NCBI RefSeq assembly: GCF_025854335.1
Contig: NZ_CP107716.1
Coordinates: forward strand, 1,419,001-1,483,000
DNA from: Pelagibacterium flavum
GTDB taxonomy: Bacteria > Pseudomonadota > Alphaproteobacteria > Rhizobiales > Devosiaceae
Direction: 5' to 3'
Length of the DNA stretch: 64,000 nucleotides
How positions within the stretch are numbered: position 1 is the stretch's first letter; every line of letters begins with the position of its first letter. The notes below the pieces were generated by a model. That model saw only the letters and a program-made list of their open reading frames with translations, ran no database searches and was not told the origin of the DNA. Both the position numbers and the translations under genes were made by a program. Below, piece by piece: positions 27,156 to 35,980 of the stretch.

Positions 27156-27718
27156 TCGCCGGCCGAAGGAATGAGCTATGCTCGCTTCCGATGGCTCGCA
27201 GCGGCCAGGTGATGGCAGAGATGGGATCGACTGTCGAACGTCTACTTTCTCCAATTCCTCGCCGAAACCGGTCAGTCCGGTATCGGCCCCGATTGCGCCG
27301 TTCCTTCGATGACGGGAATCTCCAGTGGGATGACCGGCATGGGGTAGTTTGTTGACGGTCCGCTCTCAGGCGATGTCTGCGAAAAGCGGACGCTGCATTC
27401 CGCAATAATGCACCATTGCGCCATGCTAGCCATCCGGGGGCCCAATCGGCAAATGGCCATCTAGGCGGTCCGCAATTACTACAGGAGTAGACGCCACAGC
27501 GTTCTGGCAGGTTTAACATAGCGCTCCCGTAGATGAAGCAGCGACAGATGTTAACAATATCGGCAGGGGATGGTCGGCATTGGCGAAAAATCACCTCGAA
27601 CCGGAGTTTGCGCAAGCGCTGCGACCTGGAGTTTGTTGCTTCCGCGCCGAAACTGCGCTTAGCCGGAGGGTAACGTGCCAGCCTTTAGATAATCCTCATA
27701 ATTGCCAAGGACAATCTC
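27156..27718. other. Intergenic region after fabA
   Basis: About 560 bases with no credible gene on either strand. It includes dispersed repeat copy D (27218-27290). Short open frames here lack ribosome sites and known motifs. A lost fabB or other gene cannot be traced. Confidence 0.5.
27218..27290 (+). repeat. Dispersed intergenic repeat, copy D
   Basis: 73 bases, from GAGATGGGATCGACTG to GGTATCGGCCCC, sharing CGAACGTCTACTTTCTCCAA and TCGCCGAAACCGGTCAG with copies B and C. Same strand as the other copies. Confidence 0.8.
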
Positions 27719-28609
27719 CTATATATCTTTGCCATGCTCTACGAGGAATTGGCATAGTTTTTTGCACGCTTGCGGCAAGTAGCTCGCTTTGCGTGTGAGA
27801 ATACCAAAATGTCGATTCAGCGTTGCGGATGGGACATCGATTTCACTGATTTTTTCCGCCACCTCTGGCTTTTCGAGATTGCGGTGTGAAACGAAACTAA
27901 GCAGGCTCGACTGGTAGATGAGTTGGGGAAGCTGGACCAGTGTATTGACTTCGATCTTGGCCCTGGGCGGTGGAAGACTTCGTGAACTGAATACGGCGTC
28001 TATCCATTCTCGAGTCTTTACTGGCCGGGCAGCAAGAACCCATTGATACCCGCACAACTGCGCCACATCGACAGACTGCCCGACAAGCGGATGATCCTTG
28101 CTGGCAACCACAACGACCCGGTCTTCAACGATCGGCTGGCAGTCGAAATCTTCACTATTGCTCGTTGGCCCAAGGACCAAATCGAGATTATCCTTAAGGA
28201 GCGCTTCGCGCAGAACATCGCTCATGCCCACGCTGATCTCGAGGGTCACGTCGGGCATGTGCTCGTTGGTCATTCGCAAGACCTCGGGCATCATGAATTC
28301 GGCAACAGTTGCGGCGGCGCCAATTCGGATATGCCCCTTCATTCCGTGGGCGTAATCCAGTGTTTCCTTATACACCTCATCCATGCCGCGCACGATATGC
28401 TGCGCACGACTGGCAAGCTGGCGACCTACGTCGGTTAAAACCAGTGAGCGGCCATGCCGCTCGAATAGGGGCGCTTGCAACAAATCTTCCATGCGCCTGA
28501 TACACTTCGAAAGCGCCGGCTGGGTGATGTGTAGGCTTTCAGCGGCGCGATGCACATTTCCATGTTCGACGATCCCGATGAAGTACCGCAAATCGCGTTC
28601 GTTGAGCAT
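27719..28609 (-). CDS. LysR-family transcriptional regulator
   Basis: A 296-residue LysR protein: winged helix at residues 1-60 (HRAAESLHITQPALSKCIRR) and a periplasmic-binding-protein-like effector domain. Start ATG 28609 gives the usual MLNERDLRYF opening; an in-frame ATG at 28648 would add 13 residues without a better ribosome site. It is divergent from the hydroxyacid dehydrogenase and TctCBA genes across 96 bases, the usual layout for a LysR that activates its neighbour operon when the substrate is present. Confidence 0.92.
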   Translation of the reverse strand: MLNERDLRYFIGIVEHGNVHRAAESLHITQPALSKCIRRMEDLLQAPLFERHGRSLVLTDVGRQLASRAQHIVRGMDEVYKETLDYAHGMKGHIRIGAAATVAEFMMPEVLRMTNEHMPDVTLEISVGMSDVLREALLKDNLDLVLGPTSNSEDFDCQPIVEDRVVVVASKDHPLVGQSVDVAQLCGYQWVLAARPVKTREWIDAVFSSRSLPPPRAKIEVNTLVQLPQLIYQSSLLSFVSHRNLEKPEVAEKISEIDVPSATLNRHFGILTRKASYLPQACKKLCQFLVEHGKDI

Positions 28610-28625
28610 TCGATATCCAAGAGTT

Positions 28626-28645
28626 ATCAAAAGTGGAATTTTAAT
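28626..28645. promoter_or_regulatory. Possible LysR operator
   Basis: ATCAAAA-gtggaa-TTTTAAT, an imperfect 7-bp dyad (six of seven pairs) in the divergent gap between the LysR gene and the dehydrogenase. Position fits a LysR recognition site; the sequence alone is weak. Confidence 0.3.
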
Positions 28646-28705
28646 CATTAGTATTCATCGGCGGTGCGTGCAAGAGATTGCGTAATGTTCCGCGGGATAC
28701 CGACA

Positions 28706-29752
28706 ATGAGCTACACCATTCTGGTCACTGCACCATCATTACACCCAGCCGGTTTGAAGCAGTTGCAAGCCCGCGGGTGCAGCGTCGATTTCATCGATCT
28801 GGACATTGGCGCGCCAGAACTTCACGCAAAATTGGCGGCACGCCCCTATGACGGCATCATATCAAGGACTGTGAGACTTAGTGCGGAAGGTTTTGATGCC
28901 TGTCCCTCCCTCGCAGCCGTATCGCGCCACGGCGTAGGCTTGAGTAACGTCGATGTCGGCGCGGCAAGCGAACGCAATATTGCGGTTTTTCATACGCCTG
29001 GCGCTAACGCCCAGGCTGTAGCGGAATACACCTTTGCTCTCTTGCTGGCCTGTGTGCGCCGGATTGTTCGGTTCGATGGATCAGTGCGCAGTGGGCAGTG
29101 GACGAGAACGGGCGACGGCACTCAGTTGCAGGGGAAGACGATCGGACTTGTCGGCTTTGGCCGCATTGCCCGAAAGGTCGCTCAATTGGCCCGTTCATTC
29201 GAAATGAAGGTCATTGCCTTTGACCCTGCAATGGAGCGTGGCTGGGATGGAGATGTCGAGATCTTCGATTCTCTGAACGACATGCTTAAGAGTTGCGCAG
29301 TGTTGAGCCTTCATTGCCCAGCAAAACTGGGCGCGCCGCCAATTATCGGTAGGGCCGAGCTTTATGAATTGCCGAGAGGATCGGTGGTGATCAACACCGC
29401 ACGTGGTGAGTTGATCGATGAGATGGCGTTGTACAACGCCTTAGAAACCGGGCAGGTCGCAGGGGCAGGACTCGATACATTCGCAGTTGAGCCTGTTGCA
29501 TCGGACAATCCGCTATTGAGCCATCCCAACACGGTCGTTTCGCCCCACATCGCAGGATCCACGCCCGAAGCGCTCGCGGCAATGGCGCGGGGGTCGGTCG
29601 AAAATCTTTTGAGCTATCTCGATCTTATATCAGGAAGGCCGGCTACTATGAGCGCGCAAGCGTTGGCATCGGCGTGCGTCAACACAGTTGTCTGTAACAA
29701 GGCGATAAATGGCCGTCCTGCCACTGCGCATACAAAAGGTTCTGGCCGTTGA
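28706..29752 (+). CDS. D-isomer-specific 2-hydroxyacid dehydrogenase (first copy)
   Basis: A 348-residue NAD(P)-dependent dehydrogenase. Nucleotide site GLVGFGRIARK at about residue 150; catalytic triad Arg in NTARGELID, Glu in DTFAVEPV and His in SPHIAGST. These enzymes interconvert 2-hydroxy- and 2-oxoacids. ATG 28706 (SYTILVTAP) is the natural strand-1 start; upstream in-frame ATG 28685 is possible. About 25 residues after LLSYLDLI extend beyond the usual end and look like read-on. It heads the cluster with TctCBA and a second paralogue at 34280. Confidence 0.88.
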   Translation: MSYTILVTAPSLHPAGLKQLQARGCSVDFIDLDIGAPELHAKLAARPYDGIISRTVRLSAEGFDACPSLAAVSRHGVGLSNVDVGAASERNIAVFHTPGANAQAVAEYTFALLLACVRRIVRFDGSVRSGQWTRTGDGTQLQGKTIGLVGFGRIARKVAQLARSFEMKVIAFDPAMERGWDGDVEIFDSLNDMLKSCAVLSLHCPAKLGAPPIIGRAELYELPRGSVVINTARGELIDEMALYNALETGQVAGAGLDTFAVEPVASDNPLLSHPNTVVSPHIAGSTPEALAAMARGSVENLLSYLDLISGRPATMSAQALASACVNTVVCNKAINGRPATAHTKGSGR

Positions 29753-29813
29753 ACGTCTGTCAGTAGGCGTTCGGGTCTTCGCTAACTACCCCAGTGTTCA
29801 AAAGGAGGAGAAT

Positions 29814-30791
29814 ATGAACATGAACAACACACCCAAAGTCGTAGTGGCCGCAGTGGCTGCGCTGACGGTCGCGGCTCTGGCCTTGCCGGCCACGGCGCAA
29901 GACTATCCCAACGCTCCGATTCGGTTGATTGTGCCGTATGCCGCCGGCGGCGGCACGGACCTATCTGCCCGTCTGCTTCAGGAGCCACTTGGAGACGCAC
30001 TGGATACTTCGATTGTTGTCGAAAATCGTGCGGGTGGAGCAGGTTGGGTCGGCTGGGCAGCACTTGCAGCAGCCGAGCCCGATGGCTACACGATCGGCTA
30101 CATCAACTTGCCCAACCTCATCGTCGGATATCTCAATCCTGATGCGGGGCGTACCGAAACGTGGGAGGATTTTGATTTCCTCACCAACCACGTGGTCGAT
30201 GCCGGCGTGATTGCAATCCGAGCCAACGACGAGCGGTTCTCCGATCTGGAGAGTTTGGTCGAATATGCGAAGGAAAATCCGACCTCTTCGACAAGCAGCG
30301 GCGTTGGTTCGGCCACTCATTTCGCCGGCCTGCAAATGAACGCGCGGCTCGACACTAACTTTGAATTTGTCCACTCAGGTGGCACCGGAGATTCTATTCC
30401 AGCGGTGCTTGGAGGTCATGTCGATGTTCTGATCGCCGGTATCGCGGATGCGGTAAGTTCGTTTGACAGCGGTGAATTGCTTCCCATCGGCGTGTTCGGT
30501 CCCGAACGCGTGTCGCTACTCCCCGATGTGCCTACCGTCACCGAAGTTACGGATGTCGAGTTCGATCGTTTGCTCCGGCGCGCGATTGCCGTGCCAAACG
30601 GGGTGCCTGAAGATGTTCGCGCAGAACTTGTCGATGCATTGATCGCGGCGCAGACCACGCCAGAGCACATTGAGAACCTTGAACAGGTTGGCCTGCAAGC
30701 AGACGACCTGTCAGGCGATGAGCTGGATCAAATGGTGGCCAATTCAGAAGCCGAGATTATTGAGCTCCTGCCAGAATTGGGTTGGAGATAA
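29814..30791 (+). CDS. Tripartite tricarboxylate transporter solute-binding protein (Bug/TctC)
   Basis: A 325-residue periplasmic binding protein with a signal peptide (VVVAAVAALTVAALALPATA-Q). Bug-family landmarks: PIRLIVPYAAGGGTDLSAR, VVENRAGGAG, and PSVTSS-like region GVGSATHFA. Such proteins bind carboxylic acids through the backbone carboxylate pinch. AAAGGAGGAG precedes ATG 29814. With the TctB and TctA genes that follow it forms a three-part secondary importer. Ligand unknown, presumably the acid handled by the neighbouring enzymes. Confidence 0.93.
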   Translation: MNMNNTPKVVVAAVAALTVAALALPATAQDYPNAPIRLIVPYAAGGGTDLSARLLQEPLGDALDTSIVVENRAGGAGWVGWAALAAAEPDGYTIGYINLPNLIVGYLNPDAGRTETWEDFDFLTNHVVDAGVIAIRANDERFSDLESLVEYAKENPTSSTSSGVGSATHFAGLQMNARLDTNFEFVHSGGTGDSIPAVLGGHVDVLIAGIADAVSSFDSGELLPIGVFGPERVSLLPDVPTVTEVTDVEFDRLLRRAIAVPNGVPEDVRAELVDALIAAQTTPEHIENLEQVGLQADDLSGDELDQMVANSEAEIIELLPELGWR

Positions 30792-30816
30792 TCTTCCTTC
30801 CGATTTGTGCAAGTGT

Positions 30817-30839
30817 CCCGGGATCGTCCTGATCCCGGG
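30817..30839 (+). terminator. Intercistronic hairpin between tctC and tctB
   Basis: CCCGGGATC-gtcct-GATCCCGGG, a perfect 9-bp GC-rich stem, 25 bases after the binding-protein stop. No T run follows. It is probably an attenuating or mRNA-stabilising hairpin, common where a binding protein must exceed its membrane partners. Confidence 0.7.
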
Positions 30840-30859
30840 CCAGTTCAAGGAAATCGCAA

Positions 30860-31327
30860 ATGCTGGCCCGTGTGCATCACGACATCCCAATTGCCCTGCT
30901 GCTTATGGCTTTTAGTGCTGGAGCGTATGGGGCAACTGCACGATTTGAATCGATCGCCCTCTATCCTCGAGCCCTTATCTTGGTTCTTTCCACTTTCGCC
31001 GCTGTGGTGCTCATCGATGGAATCCGAAAGTCGGTGAGACTGCGCCAGGACAAGCCGGTGACTACCGCCCCCGACGAGACTGGATACACGCCCGTTGCCA
31101 TGGCCCGGCCTCTAGTCGTTTTGGCAGCCACAGCGCTCTATGTTTGGTCGCTTCCATTTGCCGGTTTCTGGCTATCAACCGCGGTCTTTGTTGCCAGCGT
31201 AGCCAAACTCATAGGGCTTGTGGGTGTCATACGTCCGCTCGCTGTCTCTTTGGGATTTACGGTGTTTGCCTACCTTCTTTTCGCCTGGCAGCTTGGCGTG
31301 CCTTTGCCCCGTGGCGTGGTGTTCTAG
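30860..31327 (+). CDS. TctB-family membrane subunit
   Basis: A 155-residue protein with four predicted helices, the size and layout of the small TctB subunit (helices near residues 10-28, 35-52, 82-100 and 115-145). Sequence similarity in this family is low; the call rests on topology and position between tctC and tctA. Start ATG 30860 follows AAGGAAAT. It ends nine bases before tctA. Confidence 0.85.
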   Translation: MLARVHHDIPIALLLMAFSAGAYGATARFESIALYPRALILVLSTFAAVVLIDGIRKSVRLRQDKPVTTAPDETGYTPVAMARPLVVLAATALYVWSLPFAGFWLSTAVFVASVAKLIGLVGVIRPLAVSLGFTVFAYLLFAWQLGVPLPRGVVF

Positions 31328-31336
31328 GAGAGTGAG

Positions 31337-32863
31337 ATGACATTTGAATTGCTCTTAAGTGTTCTTGGCACCCTGTTTTCTCCGCCCATGCTCGCGTTGA
31401 TCACACTGGGCACCTTCGCTGGCATTGTGGTTGGCGCGCTGCCAGGACTTTCGGCAACCATGGCGATTGCGCTCATGATCCCTGTGACATTCACCATGGA
31501 CGCTTTGTCGGGCATTGTCCTGCTTATCGCGATCTATGCTGGGTCGATGTTTGGCGGGTCGGTGCCGGCTATACTTTTGCACACACCAGGCACACCTTCG
31601 GCGGCTGCAACCGCAATTGACGGCTATCAGCTCACGCGGAAGGGGCAGGGCGGGCTTGCGCTCGGGATTGCCGCGATTGCCTCAGCGACGGGCGGAACGT
31701 TGAGTGCATTGGCGTTGCTCTTAATTGCCCCGCCATTGGCACAGGTTTCACTGTTTTTCAGTGCGCCAGAGTATTTTCTGATCGCCGTGTTTGGCCTTTC
31801 AATCATCGCTGGCGTGGTCGATGGGCCGATCATCAAAGCGTTGGCAGCGGGTGTGTTTGGTCTGCTCGTCGGCACTGTTGGCATCGACGTCTTTACCGGA
31901 TTTAACCGGTTCACATTTGGAATAACCGAATTGCAGGGTGGAATCTCGCTGGTGCCCGCCATGATCGGTCTCTTTTCCATGTCCCAGGTGCTCATCCAGC
32001 TCGAACCCGGCAATGAGCCTACCCATCAGACGACGGGTCCGTCGACATTGGGACGAATTTTACCAACCCGGGCTCAGCTCAAGTCTGTACGAGGGGCAAT
32101 TTTTGGCGGTTCGGCGATTGGAATGGGCGTTGGTGTTCTTCCCGGAGCGGGGGGCGAGATCGGCTCTTGGGTCGCTTATAATGAGGCCAAGCGGTTTTCA
32201 AAAAACAGGTCCGAGTTCGGCAAGGGCTCGCTCGAAGGTGTCGCTGCACCTGAAGCAGCCAACAACGGGGTGACTGGCGGGGCGATGATCCCTCTAATGA
32301 CCCTTGGTATCCCTGCAAATATCGCAACGGCTGTTCTTTTGGGCGGGTTCCTTATTCAGGGCTTGACCCCCGGCCGGAGCCTGTTCACCCAGCAAGCCGA
32401 ACTGACATACTCGATCATTTTCGGCTTTGTGATCGCCAATATCGTCATGGGCGTACTTGCCATCTCAAGCGCTCGATACCTCGCCTTGATCTCGCGCGTC
32501 TCCCCGCGCGTCATCACCCCCTTGATCATTGGCCTGAGTGTCGTGGGTTCCTATGCAATCAACAATAGCCTGTTTGATGTGTGGGTGATGCTGGCCTTCG
32601 GTCTGCTTGGCTATCTCGCCCGAAAAGGCGGCTTCCATCCGGCCCCTATTGTTCTGGGAATGCTTCTGGGCCCTATTGCGGAACAAGGATTCCGCCAGAC
32701 CATGACGCTCGCACGCGTCGCTGGCCAAGACGTTGCTTCGTTTATCGTCTCCCGACCGCCATCCCTCGTGTTGATCGCTATCATTGTTCTCGCTTTTGGT
32801 GGCCCGATTATTGCCAAGGCTTGGCGCTCATGGCGTCGGCCAGCCGTCAAACCTACCGGATGA
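31337..32863 (+). CDS. TctA-family large permease subunit
   Basis: A 508-residue protein with about twelve helices. TctA signatures are clear: GTFAGIVVGALPGLSATMAI near the start, the inverted repeat copy GMGVGVLPGAGGEIGSW, and ATAIDGYQLTRKG. It is the sodium- or proton-coupled channel of the tripartite importer. GGAGAGTG lies before the ATG. Confidence 0.95.
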   Translation: MTFELLLSVLGTLFSPPMLALITLGTFAGIVVGALPGLSATMAIALMIPVTFTMDALSGIVLLIAIYAGSMFGGSVPAILLHTPGTPSAAATAIDGYQLTRKGQGGLALGIAAIASATGGTLSALALLLIAPPLAQVSLFFSAPEYFLIAVFGLSIIAGVVDGPIIKALAAGVFGLLVGTVGIDVFTGFNRFTFGITELQGGISLVPAMIGLFSMSQVLIQLEPGNEPTHQTTGPSTLGRILPTRAQLKSVRGAIFGGSAIGMGVGVLPGAGGEIGSWVAYNEAKRFSKNRSEFGKGSLEGVAAPEAANNGVTGGAMIPLMTLGIPANIATAVLLGGFLIQGLTPGRSLFTQQAELTYSIIFGFVIANIVMGVLAISSARYLALISRVSPRVITPLIIGLSVVGSYAINNSLFDVWVMLAFGLLGYLARKGGFHPAPIVLGMLLGPIAEQGFRQTMTLARVAGQDVASFIVSRPPSLVLIAIIVLAFGGPIIAKAWRSWRRPAVKPTG

Positions 32864-32916
32864 CCCAACCATTCCCAATTTTTAGAAGCTCAGAAATTGC
32901 GTCAGGAGTATCGATC

Positions 32917-33774
32917 ATGACAACACTTAGCACCAAAGAAGTCCAAGCTATCGCGGCCTACTTCCATTCTGCGCAATGGCAACGCACCATTGAGGCACTC
33001 AAGCAGCCAGACGAACCCGTTTATCACATTCACACCTACATCCAGACCCAGATTCACCCCCTTGCTCTTGAGGAGATCGTGAAGGGTTACTTTGCCAAGC
33101 GGGGCCAACCGGTCCATCGCAAGATCGAGATCTTCACCTCGGGTCAGGTGGCCGATTCCGGCTCGATCCACGGTATTGAGCCCCATGGCATGCCCCATTT
33201 CGATCTGCTTTGGAGCTACAGCGAAACCGATTTGATCGCGCCAGCCGACCGAGCTGAAAATGTCGAGACCTGGGGCGAGAGCTTCATGGTTGATTTTTAT
33301 AAAAAGTATCCATTCCGAACCGAACTCTCAGCGTCGGACGAAGCTGAGGTCGAAGCCTATTTTCAAAGCAAGGCTTGGGAAAAATACTGCGCGCTCAACG
33401 AGCACCCCGACGTGGTTCATATTCACGCCAATGTCGAAACCTCGCTGCATCCCGACATCATCCGCAAACACGCGCTCGTGGCGATGGAAAAGCAGGGTTG
33501 GGAGATTGAAGAAGCGGTGCCAGTCGCATTCCAAATGCGGGGGCAGATGCATGGCAAGATTGTTTTTCTGGGCAACAAACCCGAGAAGATTTTCGACATT
33601 GCCTGGGCGTTTAATCCCGCAGTCGCGCTAATTCCGAGTACCCGGTACTGGTTGACGACCGAGGACCCGACCTACGATGCGCGCACGATGAAAGAAGTGC
33701 CCTTGTTGCTCAAGAAAAATAGCTATCGGTGGCTTTCGCTCGCGGACATTGAAGCCGTCGTCAACGCCGTCTAG
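32917..33774 (+). CDS. Conserved protein of unknown function, internally duplicated
   Basis: A 285-residue soluble protein without signal or membrane segment. It is built of two copies of one ~120-residue unit: AYFHSAQW…YHIHTYIQTQIHPLALEEI in the first and AYFQSKAW…VHIHANVETSLHPDIIRKH in the second, each followed by an aromatic FD-L/I-AW strand. The HIH pairs could bind a metal. The HxH…PHxxPxF pattern faintly recalls DOPA 4,5-dioxygenase-like folds, but this is only an impression. ATG 32917 follows AGGAG. It lies between TctA and a PPC-domain gene in one operon, so it is likely an enzyme on the imported acid. Confidence 0.7.
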   Translation: MTTLSTKEVQAIAAYFHSAQWQRTIEALKQPDEPVYHIHTYIQTQIHPLALEEIVKGYFAKRGQPVHRKIEIFTSGQVADSGSIHGIEPHGMPHFDLLWSYSETDLIAPADRAENVETWGESFMVDFYKKYPFRTELSASDEAEVEAYFQSKAWEKYCALNEHPDVVHIHANVETSLHPDIIRKHALVAMEKQGWEIEEAVPVAFQMRGQMHGKIVFLGNKPEKIFDIAWAFNPAVALIPSTRYWLTTEDPTYDARTMKEVPLLLKKNSYRWLSLADIEAVVNAV

Positions 33775-33782
33775 GAGCTGTT

Positions 33783-34283
33783 ATGTCCCAGCAATCATCG
33801 TATCATACAGCGGCAGTGGGCTCAGTCGGCCGCGTACTCGCCGCGCGTATTCACCCCGATCAGGATGTGCTCGAAGCTATCGAAAGGGTATGTCTGGAAC
33901 ACGGGATCCTTCGTGGCCAGATCACCACCTCGATCGGTAGCTTCAAGAGGGTTCACCTACACTATATCGCCCGCATGCGTCGGGACCCCGATCTGGGCTA
34001 CAATGAATTTCTAACCCTCCACGGTCCCCACAGCCTTCTGACGGGGCAGGGGCTGGTTTCACCTGGTGACACGCCTGACAGGCTTAATATCCACTATCAC
34101 GCGGTCATAAGCGGGAAGGACGATGTGATCTATGGAGGTCATATCGAGACGGGTACGATTACCCTGACAACGCTTGACCTTTTCATCGTCGAGGTCAGCG
34201 GGATCGAGATCGAACGTGGTATCGACCCCGAGACGGGAGCGCTTGTGACATCGTTCCGGCCAAATGCGGGAGAGGCCAAATGA
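33783..34283 (+). CDS. PPC-domain (DUF296) protein
   Basis: A 166-residue single PPC/PCC domain: GRVLAARIHPDQDVLEAI at the start, then ITTSIGSFKRVHLHY, DRLNIHYHAVISGKD and the GGHIETG loop. Prokaryotic members are trimers with a histidine metal site; the His residues in NIHYH and GGHIE fit this. Role in metabolism is unknown. It starts nine bases after the duplicated gene and overlaps the next dehydrogenase by four bases, so it is in the operon. Confidence 0.8.
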   Translation: MSQQSSYHTAAVGSVGRVLAARIHPDQDVLEAIERVCLEHGILRGQITTSIGSFKRVHLHYIARMRRDPDLGYNEFLTLHGPHSLLTGQGLVSPGDTPDRLNIHYHAVISGKDDVIYGGHIETGTITLTTLDLFIVEVSGIEIERGIDPETGALVTSFRPNAGEAK

Positions 34284-35254
34284 AGGTTTTTATCACTCAG
34301 CCACTCGAGACCGAGGCAGTGGAACAACTCCAGGCAGCAGGCATCGAGGTGATATGCAGCGGCGTCAAGCGTCCCCTCACGCGCACCGAGTTCCTCGATG
34401 GCATTGCCGATGTCGATGGTGTGATCTTTGTCTGGCACACCGAGCAGCTCGATGCCGAGGCCTTCGCGCATGCTCCCAAGCTCAAGATCGCGGCGCGTCG
34501 CGGTGTGGGCTATGACAACATTGATCTCGACCAGGCGCGCCAGCGCGGCGTTTATGTGACTGTGACGCCTGTTCACACCCACACGATTGCGGACTTGACG
34601 TTCGGATTGATGATCAATGCTGCGCGCAAGCTCCATCTCGCCGACCGGTTCGTACGTGACGGGCAATGGACTGAGGCCGGAACATGGGTCGCGCAGCGCT
34701 TCATGGGTTATGATGTATCCTATAAGACCATGGGGATTGTCGGCCTTGGCCGGATTGGCCAGCACATGGCAAAACGCGCCAAGGGGTTTGACATGGACGT
34801 GCGCTATTTCGACGTCCGCCGCCAGCCCGAGGTCGAAGAGGAGTTGGGTATCCGCTATGTGGAGATGGATGAAATCCTGGCCGAGTCCGATTTTATTGCG
34901 CTCACTTGCGCGTTAACCGAGCGCACGCACAAACTGATCAACGCCGACGCAATAGCCAAGATGAAATCCACGGCTGTGCTCGTGCTATCCGCCCGCGGAG
35001 GGATCATAGATGAAGCCGCGCTTTACGATGCTTTGGCCAATGGGCGCTTAGGCGCAGCTGGCCTCGATGTGTTCGAGCAGGAGCCGGTGCAGCCTGACAA
35101 TCCACTTCTCAAGCTCGAAAATGTGGCACTTTCCCCCCATCTTGGCGCAAGCGTGCAGGAGACTCGCGTTCTCATGGCCACTACCGCGGCAAACGATGTC
35201 ATCCGGGTTCTCGGAGGGGAGGAGCCTCGATTTGCCTTAGTGACACCTCAATGA
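34280..35254 (+). CDS. D-isomer-specific 2-hydroxyacid dehydrogenase (second copy)
   Basis: A 324-residue paralogue of the 28706 gene. Nucleotide motif IVGLGRIGQHMA; catalytic Arg in SARGGIIDE, Glu in DVFEQEPVQ and His in SPHLGASVQ. The two copies differ widely, so they probably act on different substrates or steps, for instance oxidation and reduction of related hydroxyacids. The ATG overlaps the PPC gene (ATGA). Confidence 0.92.
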   Translation: MKVFITQPLETEAVEQLQAAGIEVICSGVKRPLTRTEFLDGIADVDGVIFVWHTEQLDAEAFAHAPKLKIAARRGVGYDNIDLDQARQRGVYVTVTPVHTHTIADLTFGLMINAARKLHLADRFVRDGQWTEAGTWVAQRFMGYDVSYKTMGIVGLGRIGQHMAKRAKGFDMDVRYFDVRRQPEVEEELGIRYVEMDEILAESDFIALTCALTERTHKLINADAIAKMKSTAVLVLSARGGIIDEAALYDALANGRLGAAGLDVFEQEPVQPDNPLLKLENVALSPHLGASVQETRVLMATTAANDVIRVLGGEEPRFALVTPQ

Positions 35255-35305
35255 ACGTTGGGGCGCTGAAACTAGATCAACAGATACTTGAAGTGGGAAA
35301 GTCCA

Positions 35306-35980
35306 ATGAGTGAAGGTTTTCGGGTGAGGCAGGAATGGGACCGCGTCGATGCGACGGTTATCAAGCGGGCCAGCGCCTTGCCAGTGGCAAATGTCAGCGA
35401 CTGCATGGGACGAATGTTTGCCGGCGGCGCCAGTTTGCGCCCCATGCACAGGGATGGCCTTCTTGCTGGCCCAGCTCTGACCGTGCGGTGCAGACCAGGG
35501 GATAATCTGATGCTGCACAAGGCGGTCGACATGGCCAAGCCGGGAGATGTGATCGTGTGCGATGCCGGTGGCGACACGACCAACGCCTTGATCGGGGAGT
35601 TGATCATAGCACACGCCAGGAAGCGTGGCGTAGCCGGCTTCGTGCTCAACGGTGCTATCCGCGACTACCAAGCGATCCGCTCTGACGACTACCCTGTCTT
35701 TGCAGTGGGGATCACCCATAGAGGGCCATACAAGAACGGGCCGGGAGAGATAGGATTTGCAATCGCAATCGACGGCATGACGCTTGAAGCTGGCGATTTG
35801 ATTATGGGCGATGGTGACGGAGTGCTCGCGTTGCCTAGACTTCAGGCGCAAGCGATTCTTGATCGTGCAGAAAAGAAAAAGCAGGCCGAGGACGTTCAAA
35901 TGGCCTCGACCTTAGAAGGTACTTTAGATCGAGGATGGGTGGATCGTACGCTTTCGGGGAACGGCTGCGTGTTTGTTTGA
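35306..35980 (+). CDS. RraA-like / HMG-CHA aldolase family protein
   Basis: A 224-residue RraA-fold protein. The conserved GG…R-D site appears in CDAGGDTTNALIGE and LNGAIRDYQAIR, which bind a divalent metal and pyruvate in class II 4-hydroxy-4-methyl-2-oxoglutarate aldolases; the family also includes oxaloacetate decarboxylases. It ends in a charged helix (RAEKKKQAED). Start ATG 35306 lies 51 bases after the dehydrogenase. In this cluster a retro-aldol or decarboxylation step to pyruvate is likely, by inference. Confidence 0.87.
   Translation: MSEGFRVRQEWDRVDATVIKRASALPVANVSDCMGRMFAGGASLRPMHRDGLLAGPALTVRCRPGDNLMLHKAVDMAKPGDVIVCDAGGDTTNALIGELIIAHARKRGVAGFVLNGAIRDYQAIRSDDYPVFAVGITHRGPYKNGPGEIGFAIAIDGMTLEAGDLIMGDGDGVLALPRLQAQAILDRAEKKKQAEDVQMASTLEGTLDRGWVDRTLSGNGCVFV

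Noticed and set aside
27136..27615. Minus-strand 159-residue frame after fabA
   Set aside because: Contains the dispersed repeat and low-complexity runs; no ribosome site.
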